Shown piece after piece: positions 44,440-57,084 of a DNA stretch of 64,000 nucleotides. The notes beneath the pieces are model-generated. The model was not told where the DNA came from. It worked only from the letters and a program-made list of their open reading frames with translations, and ran no database searches. The stretch is from Fagopyrum homotropicum (taxonomy: Eukaryota > Streptophyta > Magnoliopsida > Caryophyllales > Polygonaceae): NCBI GenBank assembly GCA_033239125.1, contig BSWB01000005.1:102175994-102239993 (forward strand), written 5' to 3'. Each line of letters begins with the position of its first letter. The first letter of the stretch is position 1. Made by a program: the position numbers and the translations under genes.

Positions 44440-45940
44440 CATGACTTACAGTACGTCTCGGATCTAGTATATACTCCCTTAGCTGAGATATGTGAACAAC
44501 AGGGTGAATACCCTCTAACCTCGGAGGCAAAGCTACTATGTATGCTGTCATCCCAACTCTATCCAGTATCTAGAAAGGACCGACATATCGGGGACTCAAC
44601 TTCCCCCCTTATGCCAAAACGTCTGACGCCTCGCGTCAGAGATACTCTCAGCCAGACATGAGCTACTATTATGAACTCTAGAGGCCGGCGCCTCTTGTCT
44701 ACATATGACTTTTGGCGACTCTGTAACGCCAGTATCCTCTTCCAAAACAGCGCTACTCGAGCCATAGCATCCTGAATCTTCTATGATGCTATCCCACTAG
44801 TACTGCTAGGCTCATCCCAGCATAAAGGTGTATGGGATCTACGCCCATTCAGTGCCTCATAAGGGGCCATCCCAATAGATGCATGCCAACTGTTGTTGTA
44901 TGAGAACTCAACCAATTACCGACCATCCTTGTTCTCAATCCAACACACCAGCTCGCAACATATCCTCAAGGGTCTGGATGGTCCTCTGTGACTGACCATT
45001 GGTATGGGGATGAAACGCAGTCGTGAAGTGCAGACTTGTCCCCAAAGTAGTCTGAATCTGCCGCCAAAATTTCGAGGTCAAAATCCTAGGTTAACTCAAA
45101 CCATCTACGCTGGCGGTTATTCAATTCCCGCTGCGTAAAACTATACTTCAGACTCTTATGGTCTGTGAAGATCTATCATATAGCACTATACAGGTAATGT
45201 CTCTAGATCTTCAAAGCATGAACTCCCGCTGCTAACTCCAGATCATGAGTCGGGTAGTTCCCCTCATATGTCTTTAACTGTCGAGACGCATATGCAATAA
45301 CTCTGCCCCTCTACATCAACACACATCTTAGCCAAGATTGAAACATCATCATACTACATGAAACCACCAGTGCCCTATGGCCGTGCTAATATAGGAGTAG
45401 AAGTCCATCTTCCTTCCGCTCCTCAATCGATAAGAACACGGCTCAGACTATACAAATCAAATAGTCTTCTCGACAAAATGATACACGATCGGGCTATCAT
45501 ATAAACTCCTCCACAGATAGCGATAATATCTGGTTACTCCGAAAAGGCTACTTCAGAAAGTTACGAACTTCATCGATATTCGTCGGTATTGTTCCAACTA
45601 CAACAGCTATAATCCTTCTCGAATTAATCTAGATTCCTTCAACAAGTCACACGATCTAAAAAGGTTAGGTCACATATTAAAACTCGTACTTAACATACAA
45701 CTCTTAATCTTACATGACTCATAAAATATTCTCCAATGTTTTGTGTGTCCCTCTTAACTCTGAGAGTACACTAGGATATCATCTACAAAAACTCACTATT
45801 GCGGATCCATTAAGTCAATAAAACTCCGTTCCTCACCATATATGTGGCGGCGTTTTTGTGAGCCCGAATGACATCACTACAACTCGTAGTGGCCATACCG
45901 AGTCCGAAATGTCGTTTTGGGCACATCCTATTCGTTCATT
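44440..45940 (-). pseudogene. Tekay pol remnant: RT, RNase H, integrase, pre-chromodomain
   Basis: Read on the minus strand in changing frames. RT fragments: KTTFRTRYGHYEL and PFGLTNA near 45840-45935, and FVDDILVYS near 45765-45795. RNase H: NYPTHDLELAAGVHALK and IFTDHKSLKYSFTQRELN near 45090-45270, with stops. Integrase: FHPHTNGQSQRTIQTLEDML near 44950-45020. Post-integrase: RQKSYVDKRRRPLEF and TRGVRRFGIRG near 44600-44720, then VHPVVHISQLREYI near 44465-44510. Frameshifts and stops are frequent and long parts of RT and integrase are missing, so nothing functional is encoded. Confidence 0.85.
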
Positions 45941-46669
45941 CTCATCCGGTGATATCCAGGTCTCCAGTCTTATCTGGAAAACTCAGAAGCTCCTTGCAAC
46001 AAATCTATCAATTCATCCCGGTGGGGTAATGAACACTCGTTCTTAATAAATATCTTACTTATTCTCGAAAATTCACACACAGCCAACATTCCTTCCTCCA
46101 TACGAAAACATCGATATATTCAAAATCATTCAGATGCTCCATCTCTAACTTGATGCCGGAATCCACACTCTTCCACACCATAGACTAGATGGTATATCAA
46201 ACATACTCACAAATCCTCGTATTACCAAGACTCTCGTATTCCTCATTACATACATCAGAAGGCCTCATAGGCTCACACAATCAGCCTCATTGTTGATAAC
46301 AGTACACATCCTTCAAGATCTCTATCACAATAAAGGTCACAATCTAATCCATCATAACAGTGGTCAATATGGTCCATCTATCATAGTTCAAATTACACTT
46401 ATAACGATCTACTCGATCCACTACTTCCTCACGTTCAAAGACATAACAAAGAAGTTTAAAGGAGAAAATCACAAGTCCCGATATAACTGGGCTAACACAC
46501 ATCTCGCGGGTACCTCTGACCCCAAAACAACTGAGTATCCCTAAGTAAAGGGTACTCCCTATATCACATCTAAACCCACGTTCACCACATACATAAATAA
46601 GAGGGCATAACACCAGCACCAAAAGAACTCAAAAAGTAAACCATTACTAAGAATGGTACTAGAAAACAA
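45941..46669 (-). other. Degenerate Tekay protease/RT 5-prime region
   Basis: By position it should encode protease and early RT, but I can read no diagnostic motif. The longest open stretch (46622-46344) has no recognisable domain. Confidence 0.5.
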
Positions 46670-47432
46670 CTACCGTTAACAACTCCACTACACCGGAAAG
46701 TGGAGAGTCCAACTAAGAAGGAACACTGCCTTGTTGACAAAAGGGAGCCAAATGGCCTAGTTCACCACATGTGAAGCAAGCTATTGGTGCCAAGGAACAC
46801 TCAGAGCGCAAATGGCCTGGATCACCACTGTTGAAACACGGTCGTCCCTTCTTCGCAACCTGTGTGGCTAAAGGTTAACTCGATCTTCTTCGTTCAGCTT
46901 TAGTAACCTTAGCATGGGAAGAAACTTGTTGATGTGGCATCTGATTTTGTTGACAGAAAATCGCTCGATGTCCTAACTTACCACAGGTATAACACGTCAC
47001 TAAAGATCTCTTACATTCCGGACGTAGGTGTCCAGTCTCCCCATAGTTGAAACAAGATCTCATCCCACCAAAAGTCCATGTGGACAAGGGATCACTCGAA
47101 CGTCCATGTGCCAGGCTCTGTCTAACACCTAAAGGATCCGCTTCATCACTTACTAGTTCAGTTCACTGTTCCTTCTTTGATCCGGAAGCTTCAGTAGGTC
47201 CCACTGATGTTGGTAAACCCAAGAAAGGTCTATTTGCTCTTGCTTCTTGCACTTGGCGTATATATTCTCAAAACTCGGGTCCACTCATCAAGACGTAATC
47301 AGTCTCCTCAGGCTCGTTCTCTACTATAGGCAAAATAACAGCGATAACTGGTCCCTAACCTATCACTACTGGAGGAAGAGGTGATCTACCTCTACCCCGT
47401 CCTTCTACAAATGTTACTCTAGTCTGAGCCAT
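46670..47432 (-). pseudogene. Tekay gag remnant with CCHC zinc knuckles
   Basis: A frame starting MAQTRVTFVEGRGRGR at 47432 keeps one phase through three stops. It contains three or four CCHC knuckles (CFNYGETGHLRPEC, CYTCGKLGHRAIFC, CFNSGDPGHLRSEC, CFTCGELGHLAPFC). The large capsid helical domain normally between start and knuckles is almost absent, so an internal deletion is likely. Knuckles bind element RNA in intact members. Confidence 0.82.
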
Positions 47433-47705
47433 CTGAGGGGTATACACACCTAACTTATAAGGCTATATATGCCATATGTATAGATATATGTATATAACAC
47501 ATCCACATCCAATGCATAATACATATATATACATATCTATACTGTTGAGATCCAAGGCAGAGGTGACGACTTCTCGTACATACTATCCCAAAACAACAAC
47601 TTCTAAAATCAAAATCTTTTGAAAACGTCAAACCCCTTTCGGGTTTTGTTTATTTTATCCATCCGACCTCATTGTAGGTAGCAAGTGTCATTGTTGTCAA
47701 CCTAA

Positions 47706-47718
47706 GGCTCTGATACCA
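47706..47718 (-). promoter_or_regulatory. Tekay primer-binding site (tRNA-Met)
   Basis: The minus strand reads TGGTATCAGAGCC just inside the 5-prime LTR, which starts at 47723. Confidence 0.92.
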
Positions 47719-47722
47719 ACTT

Positions 47723-49849
47723 TGTAACACCCCAAATCCGCGGGACTCGGGATGCTACATTAGGCTAGGATCTCACAGTGGATCCTGACCCTAGCCTGAC
47801 AACAAGTTCACTGGACCTTACAACATGTCACTGACATATATAAAACAAATACATAAAACTGTATAAACTGTACAACCAAAGGTAAAAAACATCATAGTCG
47901 AGTATATATAAAACAACATCCTCACACAGGAGGTACAAAAGATCATCCTCACGCCGGAGGGGAATACAACAACCCTAAACCAACCACCTAATGTACGAGA
48001 GTCCTCGTCCTGTCACCCTGCCAGATCACCCAGCAACGCCTATCCTGCAAACATCTACAACACGGTATGAAACCGTTAGCTAACCATATATATATGAGGT
48101 AATGCATAAGCACAAGCACTATCATGAAAGATAAACACATCAGCATGCTATCACACATTTACCCATTTATTATCTTTATATAATAGTCATTCACTCAAAT
48201 CGCGTATATATAGATAGATGAAACTATGTGACACGAGGACCGTATCTTCCCCACCTTTGAGTGTTATGTCTAGCAGTATGAGTATCGGTCACACAATCCG
48301 TGTATCCTATGGGAGTGGATTGCGCCCTTCTTGTAAACCAGTCTAGCTTGACGTCAGAGAACCTCTCAGACTCCATGGCAGGATGAAAGGGAAAGGTTAT
48401 CACAGCCACGCAACGAGACAGTCAATAAAACATAGGTCAATATAAACGATATCTCATGCTATCATAGCAAACGTGTAACACACACCACTCATGCAAACAC
48501 CCAATATAAGGATGGTAGCTAAGTAAGTCCTACGGACTTACCTCAACCTCGTACAATCACAACCACGATCAACCTCCAATCCTGAGAGGGACACTGCCTA
48601 ATAACAAGGCATAAAGAGATATCAATACTCCTATCAATCAAAAATGTCACACCTAGACCCAAGGGATCCATAAGGATCATACTCAATCTATAAGCCTCAC
48701 AACCAACTAAACCTCAATATCTCAACATAACTCACAATTTCTCAAATCTCAAGGTAGTATCTAATCGACATTCCTCAATCTCAATTCTAATCCTAATTTA
48801 ATTAATTAACCTTTAATTAATTAATTAAATTTTGCCAGAATAACGTTTTGCCCGCAGGCAATTTCTAAACCCACCTGTCATCAGATTTTATCAAACAAAC
48901 TACCAATAGTCACCACAATAATATAACGATCATAAAGGAATTGCTAATTATCCATTTGACAAGCCTAAAGTCAATTTAGGCCAAATCGCAGTACGGAAAA
49001 CAAATAAATTCATAACTTATTCGTTACTAACCCGATTGACGATCTGAAAGAAGATTCGGAATCACAACGACACAGGCTACGCGTGGACAACATGAAATTC
49101 ACTAGAATCTGAGCGACTGAACCTGTGTGGTGACATATATGCTCGATCAGCTCGTCATCTGCTCGGAAATGCAGAAACCCGGTACCGATATGAAGAGAAT
49201 GAAGAGAGGAATCCAGAAACTCAAACGGAATTGAAATCGGATTAGAAACAGAGAGTAGATCTGAGTTTCAAGGTTGAGAGAAATCAGAGCTTTTACGAGG
49301 AAACGTGAAAGGAAATGAATTAATAAAGGATTTTCCGCTATTTATAGCGAAGACGATAATTATCCTTTAGCGAAGTCGATAATTATCCTTTAACCGATCC
49401 AAAGGCGGGTCGAACCTCCTTCTCTAAACTTCTCAAGATTGGAATAATAAATCTGGAATATTGTAGGGATAATTATTCCACAACTGCCTCGGAAAACGTG
49501 TATTCCTAAGCCATCTTTCTTAGCCGTTAAGAAACGAAATAACGACTCGTTTGGCCGTTTGGCCTCTCCATGTTATTTCATATCTAGGACATATCCGATG
49601 TCCTGATCATTTCTCTCAACTGCATTTTTATTAATTGGAGCTCCCAAATGCTCCAAATAACACCGGAGGGTAAAAATAATTACCCGGGGGAAAAAGTAAA
49701 AATTTTCCCAAACGTCTAAAATTACGCCAGGAACATAGCGGTGGGACTCATACTCATCACTTGCGAAATCTTCGCGAGTTATATGTCATTTACTATCAAC
49801 GATTAAGTTAATCAACATTAATTAAAATTCAGAAATCCTAGCTATTACA
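47723..49849 (-). repeat. Tekay 5-prime LTR (2.1 kb)
   Basis: Pairs with 31177-32166 plus 42308-43413. It contains paired TTAATTAATTAA words near 48798-48830 and is followed by the CTTAT duplication at 49850. Confidence 0.92.
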
Positions 49850-51382
49850 CTTATAACAAGAGGAGTTCTATAGTGTATGTCGAACTGAAATATGCGACAT
49901 ATTGCTTCGCAAGGACCTATATACCTAATAAAAAAAATTATTTGGTGTTTAAGCTAATTGAATATGGTGTGTTGAAATGCTATACTAATTATTTTAAATA
50001 ACATAGCATATATACATATATTTATAATATGGACTCGAATAGGCATATAAATACAATATATAAAAGTGATTTATCATTTGTATATATGCAAGCAATGCGT
50101 TAAGGGATCGTTCTAGAGCAATATTTACGTACCTACAATTGTAGAAATCTCTTATTTCATCAACACTCGTAGAATTGGACTTCGGGTCATCCCGGTCAGA
50201 TAAGACTGTTGTGATGCGATCATGATCCTTGCTCATATACTTGAATAGATACTTGATAGACTGAGATTGGTTACACCACTCAACATTAATATGTGCATTA
50301 TAACGGATCAATAGATCTTTGTTATACGGTATCACAAATCGACAATCAATCTTGTGACCGTTCTTGTTGATGATGTGTCCGTTGTTTCTGCGTCTATATA
50401 TTGGATATCCATCTTCATCAACGGTTGTGAACTCAACATAATCCTTAGGATAATATTTATTACATTTCTCGTCATCCATACATGGAGATCTAGGATTAAG
50501 TACACCACATGGTCCATGTATCATCAAGCTAGTGACAATTTTATGCAGTTCGGAATCTGTACTCGGATTAGGAATCTCAGCTGAAATGATCCAATCAATG
50601 TCTTTAGGATTTGTATACTTAGAGTTCTTCTCCAAGAACAGTAAGATGTGAGCATGTGGCAAACCCCTTTTTTGAAACTCGATAGTGTATATTACTAAGA
50701 CATGAATATAAGATATAAATCATAATTCAAATTATTGCGATATACAATGACATAAATATAATATATAAACGCATGTTACCTGATTGAATTGGACCAAAAG
50801 GTTTTCCCGATTTAAGCGTTTTAATCATGTCATCAAGCTTGATATTAAACACACGACAAACAATATCTGGACGGTCTTCAGGTCTAAGTCCCCTTGCATC
50901 TAGAAAACGTGTAATCTCTGGCCACTTAGAGTTGCAAGTGAACGTTATGAATAAATCTGGATAACCGTAGTTTTTGCAAATGGTCATGGCATCCTGATAA
51001 TTTTGCATCATGTAACGCGGACCACCAGTAAATGAAGAAGGTAATACAATTCTTTTACCCAGCGAATCTGCATCGACAGATTATGATTGAGCAGGATCCT
51101 TAACATTCTTATACTGATCTGCTCTACATTGTTTCTGATGAGTTCTATAGTAACTCAACCGATGAGATTCGACCATGGTATAGGTATCAACAACAAATTG
51201 TTGAAATAGTCTTCGCGAATAAAGAAGTGCTTTTGCTTCATGAGTTCTTTCTTGGATGCGAAATGCAAAGAACTCTCTCATACTTACCCACATCCTCTTT
51301 CGAATCTCATCGTCGCCGATGTCTCTTAGAGGGATAAATAAACGAAACTCATCTTCTCCATAGGGAAATAACATCGGATATT
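49850..51382 (-). pseudogene. Helitron Rep (HUH endonuclease) core exons
   Basis: Exons 51382-50780, 50694-50133 and 49924-49850 splice in phase (junctions read IQSVIYTIEFQKRG and NCRYIGPCEA). Rep nicks one strand and covalently holds the DNA end. Visible: LFPYGEDEFRL, LFITFTCNSKWPEITRFL, LPHAHILLFL (the HUH metal site), NVEWCNQSQSIKYLFKYMSK (the two catalytic tyrosines four residues apart) and EIRDFYNCRY. The only break I see is a TAA at 51081-51083 before SVDADSLGKRI. The exon is cut on the right by the Athila at 51383 and on the left by the Tekay at 49849. Confidence 0.93.
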
Positions 51383-53132
51383 TGTTCGCTCCAAACGGTG
51401 TGTGCAAGCTATAAATTTATAACCCTAGACGTAAGCTTAAGACAAGGATGTGAACCCGCAGTGTACGGGTCAATCGTAGTAAAAAGCAAGGAATTCCAGG
51501 GGTCGATCACAGGGACTTAGTGAAACAAAGTCCAATTACGGTAAGCTTTAGCAATTACTAACCACAATAGCAATTAAAACAATCAAAGATGATAAAAGTC
51601 AATAAAGAAAATATGCAATTCTAGGGATTAAAGCATCTAGTTGTGGTTCCAACTCAAGATCTAAAGATAAGCGGACAAAGCTGAGGTTTTTGCATAGGGA
51701 AGGTGTTACTAAAGTGGAATAGATCACCGGGTAAGTCTCACTACTCACTAATCCAAAAACGTAACTCCTATTACCGGGTAAGTCTCAAGGAATTAAGATA
51801 AAGAACTATAACCTCAAACTAACACACCATCTAAGGGAATAGAATCAACCTTTACCGGGTAAGTCTCAGGCTAACTCACAAAGATGGGATGAAAGCACAC
51901 TCAAACCCTAATAAAGGATAAACCTTTATTACCTACACTTATGATCTTAGGTAAACAAACAAAGGAATTACCGGGTAAGTCTCATCCTAGGCTTGCATTG
52001 AACCAGGAAAGGTGTAATAAGAATAGGATTTGGCAAACTCTAACACTTAACTCTCAGTTTCGGATCAGATAAGTCACCTCGGTCAAAAGAATTCCACCCC
52101 GGCCGAGATGTTCATCGACTGAGCGAGATGCTTAGGGTTAAGGTTAAAGACTCGAACTTTCAGGGTCCTACTGTGATTAAGATTATTCTATCATTGTTTT
52201 TCCCACAACCTTCAGCCAATCACCTTAGAATCACACAAAGAGATTAGCCACTCATCATCATGAAAGTATTAATCAAATATATGGGAAGAAAGTGAATATT
52301 TGAACAAGAAGAATTTAATGAAAAGACTTCAATAACTGAATCAAATATCACAACAAAGCGTTCCTTGGATATAAATCCAACAAGACAATGACAAAGAAGG
52401 GAATCTAAGATGATCTTACAAAAACCCTTCAAAAGCTATAAAAGCTACAATCTTCCTTCTTCAACCTTCAAAAAGGTTCTTCAAATCTCCCAACTGGAGT
52501 ATGGCTGCTGTGGTGTAGTAGGTGTAAGCAAGGTGATAGCGGATGTCCGATTTGTGGGAAATCCGACCCTTTTTATAGGAAAATTACTCTTCAAAGATAA
52601 GATATCTTAGAAAGATCTCTTCCCATAAAAATAGGTAAAATATATCATCTAGCATATCTTCTTCCTTCCAGGAGCCAAGCCCAAAAATATAAGATCTATT
52701 TCCAAAGATAAAAGATCTCAGCCAAGAATAAAATATTCTTGCCGCGTCCCAGGTGTTCGCCTCGGTCGAGTCGACTTCTCTGGATCACCTCGGTCGAGGT
52801 GAATTTGTGGTCAACCGAGGTGAGTCACAACTGAAAGTGAAATCTCTCAAATCTGGTCCAAAGTGAATCTTTAATCCATGGCTATGCTTCCTGGATGGTT
52901 CCTTATGTTCCTGAATGTAGCTCCAATGACTCCATAGCTCCTTTTGCTCCTTTTTGATGCAAAACGTGCCATTTTACCTACGATTACAACAAAACTAGGT
53001 GTAGACCTCGATTCCCGTAAAGGTAGATGAAATGGTAATATAATCACATATTATACATACAAACATGCAGATTGTTGAAGATAAAACGTCCAAACAAACC
53101 CCAAAATATAGACTATAATTCATGCTATCAAA
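51383..53132 (-). repeat. Athila-3 3-prime LTR
   Basis: Pairs with 61098-62845 with few differences. It has the four ACCGGGTAAGTCTCA boxes and the CACCTCG-GT-CGAGGTG motif at 52786-52801. Confidence 0.93.
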
Positions 53133-54571
53133 ATACCCCATACTTAGCCCTTGCTTGTCCTCAAGCAAGTTCCGCATATAAAAGGCAAGATAGAATGGAT
53201 TATAAGTCAAGAAAATCAATGAAAAGTCTTTCAAAACATTTTTTATGGTGTGCTACAATCATAGATCACTCTAAGAGAATACTTCATGGAATTTAAAATC
53301 AAAATATGATCAAAACATTTTATAAATATAAGAAAGTTGTTCATCTTTGCATAAAATCATAGAATGCATAATAAGTCATAATTATCGAAATTAATCATGC
53401 ATAATCCAGTTTAAACCACTAAGTCAATCAACAAGCTCGAGGTCTCAAGGGCTTCCCAAAAGAAAGGTTAAGAAACGTGTAGGGTAGGGATGTATGTAAG
53501 GTAATGTGGTGCTAGAATCCGGGAAAAGGATATACTTCACTTTCACTTTGACTTTCAACATCTTCCACCAATAAGCTTTGCTTATTTCACACTTTTTCTT
53601 TTACTTTACTTTTAGGGATGCATGGACAGAGGTGCACAATAACCGAAGCCTAGGAAATCCGCAATCGTCAATTTCTTGAGATGCATCAAACCCTTGATGT
53701 ACATACCATGACCCGTTAGGAATATCGCTCAATCCGACTTTGGCAAGACACAAACACCCGGCTATGTGAATGGTGCCGAGTTACTCATCATCATGATTGA
53801 CTTCCCCAAACCTATTATTACTTTCTAACACTTTCACTTCCAGCCAACTTCTCAACTTTAACTTCACTTGCTTTCACCACTTCGCTTGCTTCCAAATTCC
53901 CGGATAGGCAAAGGGAGGCAAAATGTATATGAGGGGCTAAGCATGATCAAGAAGAAGAAGAGAGAAGAATGAATTGCCTTGGTCTTTCCAAGAAGAAAGT
54001 GAGAGAACTCATGACGTGGTGTCAACCTTCAAATTCAACATAATTTAGACAAAAACAAAGTATTAAACATGCCAATAATTTCAAACAAAGCATTTAGCAA
54101 CTTAAACATATTATAAAACCTTTCAAACACATAAAGATTTCAAAACCAGTCAGTAAGCAAGATCTTCACTGAGATCATATCCAGATAAGAAGCACAAAAC
54201 TTTTTCGAAAACTCTCAGTTAACCCACCTCGGTCGAGGTGTTCTTAGGTCAACCGAGGTGAAACACCTCGTTCGGCCAGAACTGCCCCGGTCGAGGTCAA
54301 AAAATTTTTTTTTAAAAAACCAGTTTTTCGACGTTTTTCTCAATCAAATAACCTGTATGTATGCATGCAGTCTCAGATAAACACATAGAAGCAAAATGAA
54401 GCATAAATATCATAGAAGGTCAAGTCATACATCCATGAGTCAAATAATACATAAATACCCCATACTTGGGACACACTGTCCCAGTGGGTCGAAATAAGTC
54501 TAAGGAAATAAAAATACTCACCGGACATAAAGCTGAACTGCATAAAAATAAGAAAGAAATTCCTGCAGCTC
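53133..54571 (-). other. Athila-3 3-prime untranslated region with purine tract and hairpin
   Basis: Colinear with 11159-12640. The hairpin CTTGCTTG-TCCT-CAAGCAAG is at 53152-53171, next to the purine tract. The inverted motif CACCTCGGTCGAGGTG is at 54225-54240. No protein is recognised. Confidence 0.8.
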
Positions 54572-56002
54572 TCAATAATCCTGATCCGGTGGTGGTGGTG
54601 GTGGTGGTGGTGGTGGCACATATGGATACTGGGATGGGTCAAATGGATAACCCATAGCCTGTTGAAACTGGATCTACATCATCCTGCGCTGATAGTGTTG
54701 TCCCTCTAGCATCTGATGAGTCCAGCTGTCAATCTGTCGGTGTTGGGCAGCAAATCTCTCATGCATGTCCACAGTAAGAGCAGCATAACAGTCTATCATC
54801 TGATATGTCAGATAATCGATCCGACGGTGAGCCTCTAGATCTCTATGTCGGTGTGCCCTACGCCTAGCAGGTCTCAATGGTGATGCAGCAGGTGCAGGCT
54901 CAGTATCATCATCATCCAGATCAATAACCGGCACACTCGTCCCGGCAGTATTTGTCCCTGTATCCATCGGGACTCCACCATCCCTGTCATCAACAGTCTC
55001 CTCATCTACCTCCTCCTCCTCAACTGGTGCAGCTGCTGCCTCTCTATAATCCTCCATCAGTGGGGCCCAAGCGGTCTGCCAGTAATGAGGGTCATAAACT
55101 ATAAATTGGGCTGACCATCTGATCCCCTACGGTGCAGTCAACTCCCATGGCATAGCCACATATGGTGTAGTCAGTCCTCGGGGAACCAGAATTCGCCGAG
55201 TAATCATCTCCTGCAGCCCTAGCGGCTTGGCAGCCGCCACCATAGTGCAAGCGCTGAGATCCATATCCTGATAGCTGGCAATGTGGGTCACAATCCCTCC
55301 GCAGCAGATGTCCCCCTTCGCCTTGGCCTTGATCTTGTGCAGGTCCTCTGCCAACATCAAGCCAAAGTCGGGGATCCCTCCAGTCACCATGCAGTATAGG
55401 CTAAAAAGCTCCCCCTGTCGGACCTTCTAGGGCGTCTCAGTACGCACCAGAAGTGTCTCGCTGAAAATGCGGTGGGCTAACCTAAAAGCTAGGTGAAAAA
55501 TAACCTTCTCCCTGGAGTCTCCAGGGCGCCACCTGTCTGCGTGCTCAACCACGTGAGCAATCTGTCCCCAAAACTCCCTAGCTACAGTCCGGAAAGGGAA
55601 ATCAACAGCGGTCGGGGCAGGAAAACCAAAAATGTCCCTCCAATACTCTAATGGCACTAAGAAGTTCCGGTTCATCAACCGGTACTTCACAGAACGCTCT
55701 GTGGGGAGGTAGGTGAAGGAGCTAACAAACTCTAGGGTGGGCTCCAGATAGGCAGGTGTGCGGATCTCAGTAAACTAATTCAGTCCTACCGTCAATATCA
55801 TCCGTCTAAGGTCTCCATCCACATGGAGACAGTCAAAGGCTGACACGTCCAGAAAGCGAGGTGCTATCACTGGACGGGCTGCTATACGGTCGTAATCGAC
55901 TCGGTGTTGCTCGTGGATCACCGGTCAATAAGGTCTGGAAAAAGAGGAAGAAGGAGAAGGGGAGGATCTATCCCTAATGGCAAGACGTCGGTCAGAACTC
56001 AT
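54572..56002 (-). pseudogene. Athila-3 env-like ORF with several stops
   Basis: Same protein family as 12641-14050 (YRLMNRNFLVPLEYWRDIFGF, ICCGGIVTHIASYQDMDL). Stops interrupt it near 55920, 55777, 55425, 55125 and 54672, and the C-terminal acidic region is shorter. The codon matching the shared TAG of the other two copies is a sense codon here, so the lesion sets differ. It ends in a longer proline run encoded by a GGT-type microsatellite (54590-54617). Confidence 0.82.
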
Positions 56003-57084
56003 TTTCAAACGCTCTTTGTCAGATCACCTCGGTCGGTCTGACAACACTGAAGAACACCTCGGCCGAGGCACAGCACGTCTGGACCGAGGCGAATAACTGC
56101 GCAATCTAATTTCCTCAAAAATCCAGTTCTTTTCCCCCAAAATCACTACAGCTGGTTCCTATGGGGTACTTAATTTATTTCTCAGCAAATGTGGGGCAAT
56201 CCAAGCCCAAATCGAAGCAAAAACAGCGAGGTTAGGGTTTCGTTCTCTTTTTACCTCGTTCGGCCGTTTTAGTTCGATTTCTTCGCAGATCGACGTTGCA
56301 CTGGGATCCTCTACGCTTTAATCGCAGTTTGGAAACGAAAATCTTCGAAAACGAGTAAGAATTCGAAGAGCGAGGTGAAATGGAACGCCGCGGTCGAGGG
56401 GGTAGGTAAAGAGAAGAAAAAGAATTTTTTTCCCTTTTTATACCCTTTCTGGAACTGCTATCACCTCGGTCGAGGTGGTCTCGACTGGACCGAGGTGGTA
56501 CGGACCGAGGTGGTTCTTCAGAAACCCTAGTCGCCTCGGTTGCTCAAGAATCATATCGGTCGAGGTGCTCTGTCAGCAACCGAGATGTGCCTCAGTCAAA
56601 CTTCGTCTTCTCAAATTCTCGATCTTCTATCCTTCCAGTTATGCTCCTGGTTTGTACTCCTTCCTTAGATGTCACATGTTATCTGTCTAGGACGCCAAAA
56701 ACAAAACAAAGCAAAGCAAAAGCAAAACTATCTAAGCTAGACTAGAAAAAGGGAAAAGAAAGCAATACCTTGGGTTGCCTCCCAAGAAGCGCTTGGTTTA
56801 AGGTCGCTAGCTGGACCATAGTGTGTCTCTCAGACGAGGTATAGTGTTGCAACCTCCTCAACCGGAACTTCCGGTTGGTATTTCTTAAGTCTATGACCAT
56901 TGACCTTGAAGCTTCCGCTCGTTTCGCCCTATATCTCAACTGCACCATGAGGAAAAACATGTTTCACAACATAAGGTCCGGTCCATCTAGATTTCAACTT
57001 ACTTGGAAAGAGGGGGAGGCGGGAGTTGAAGAGTAGAACTAAGTCTCCTTCGTTAAGCTCCTTAGGGATGATACGCTTGTCATG
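56003..57084 (-). other. Athila-3 pol 3-prime end and pol-env spacer
   Basis: The right part (about 56850-57084) still encodes the end of pol in shifted frames (KLKSRWTGPYVVKHVFPHGA, FKVNGHRLKKYQP). The left part is spacer with CACCTCGGTCGAGGTG at 56462-56477 and several half-sites, colinear with 14051-14841. Confidence 0.75.

Larger units (their letters stand above)
31177..49849 (-). mobile_element. Degenerate Tekay/Del-type Ty3 retrotransposon, with a nested LARD in its LTR
   Basis: LTRs start TGTAACACCCC and end TATTACA on the plus strand; a perfect CTTAT duplication flanks the element (31172-31176 and 49850-49854). Left LTR 31177-32166 continues at 42308-43413, right LTR 47723-49849. The internal part, 43414-47722 (4.3 kb), is shorter than a complete member and carries only broken gag and pol remnants. 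The tRNA-Met primer site, CCHC knuckles and the post-integrase RRPLEF...RGVRRFGI stretch support the Tekay/Del chromovirus group. Many LTR differences suggest it is older than the Athila copies. Confidence 0.9.
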
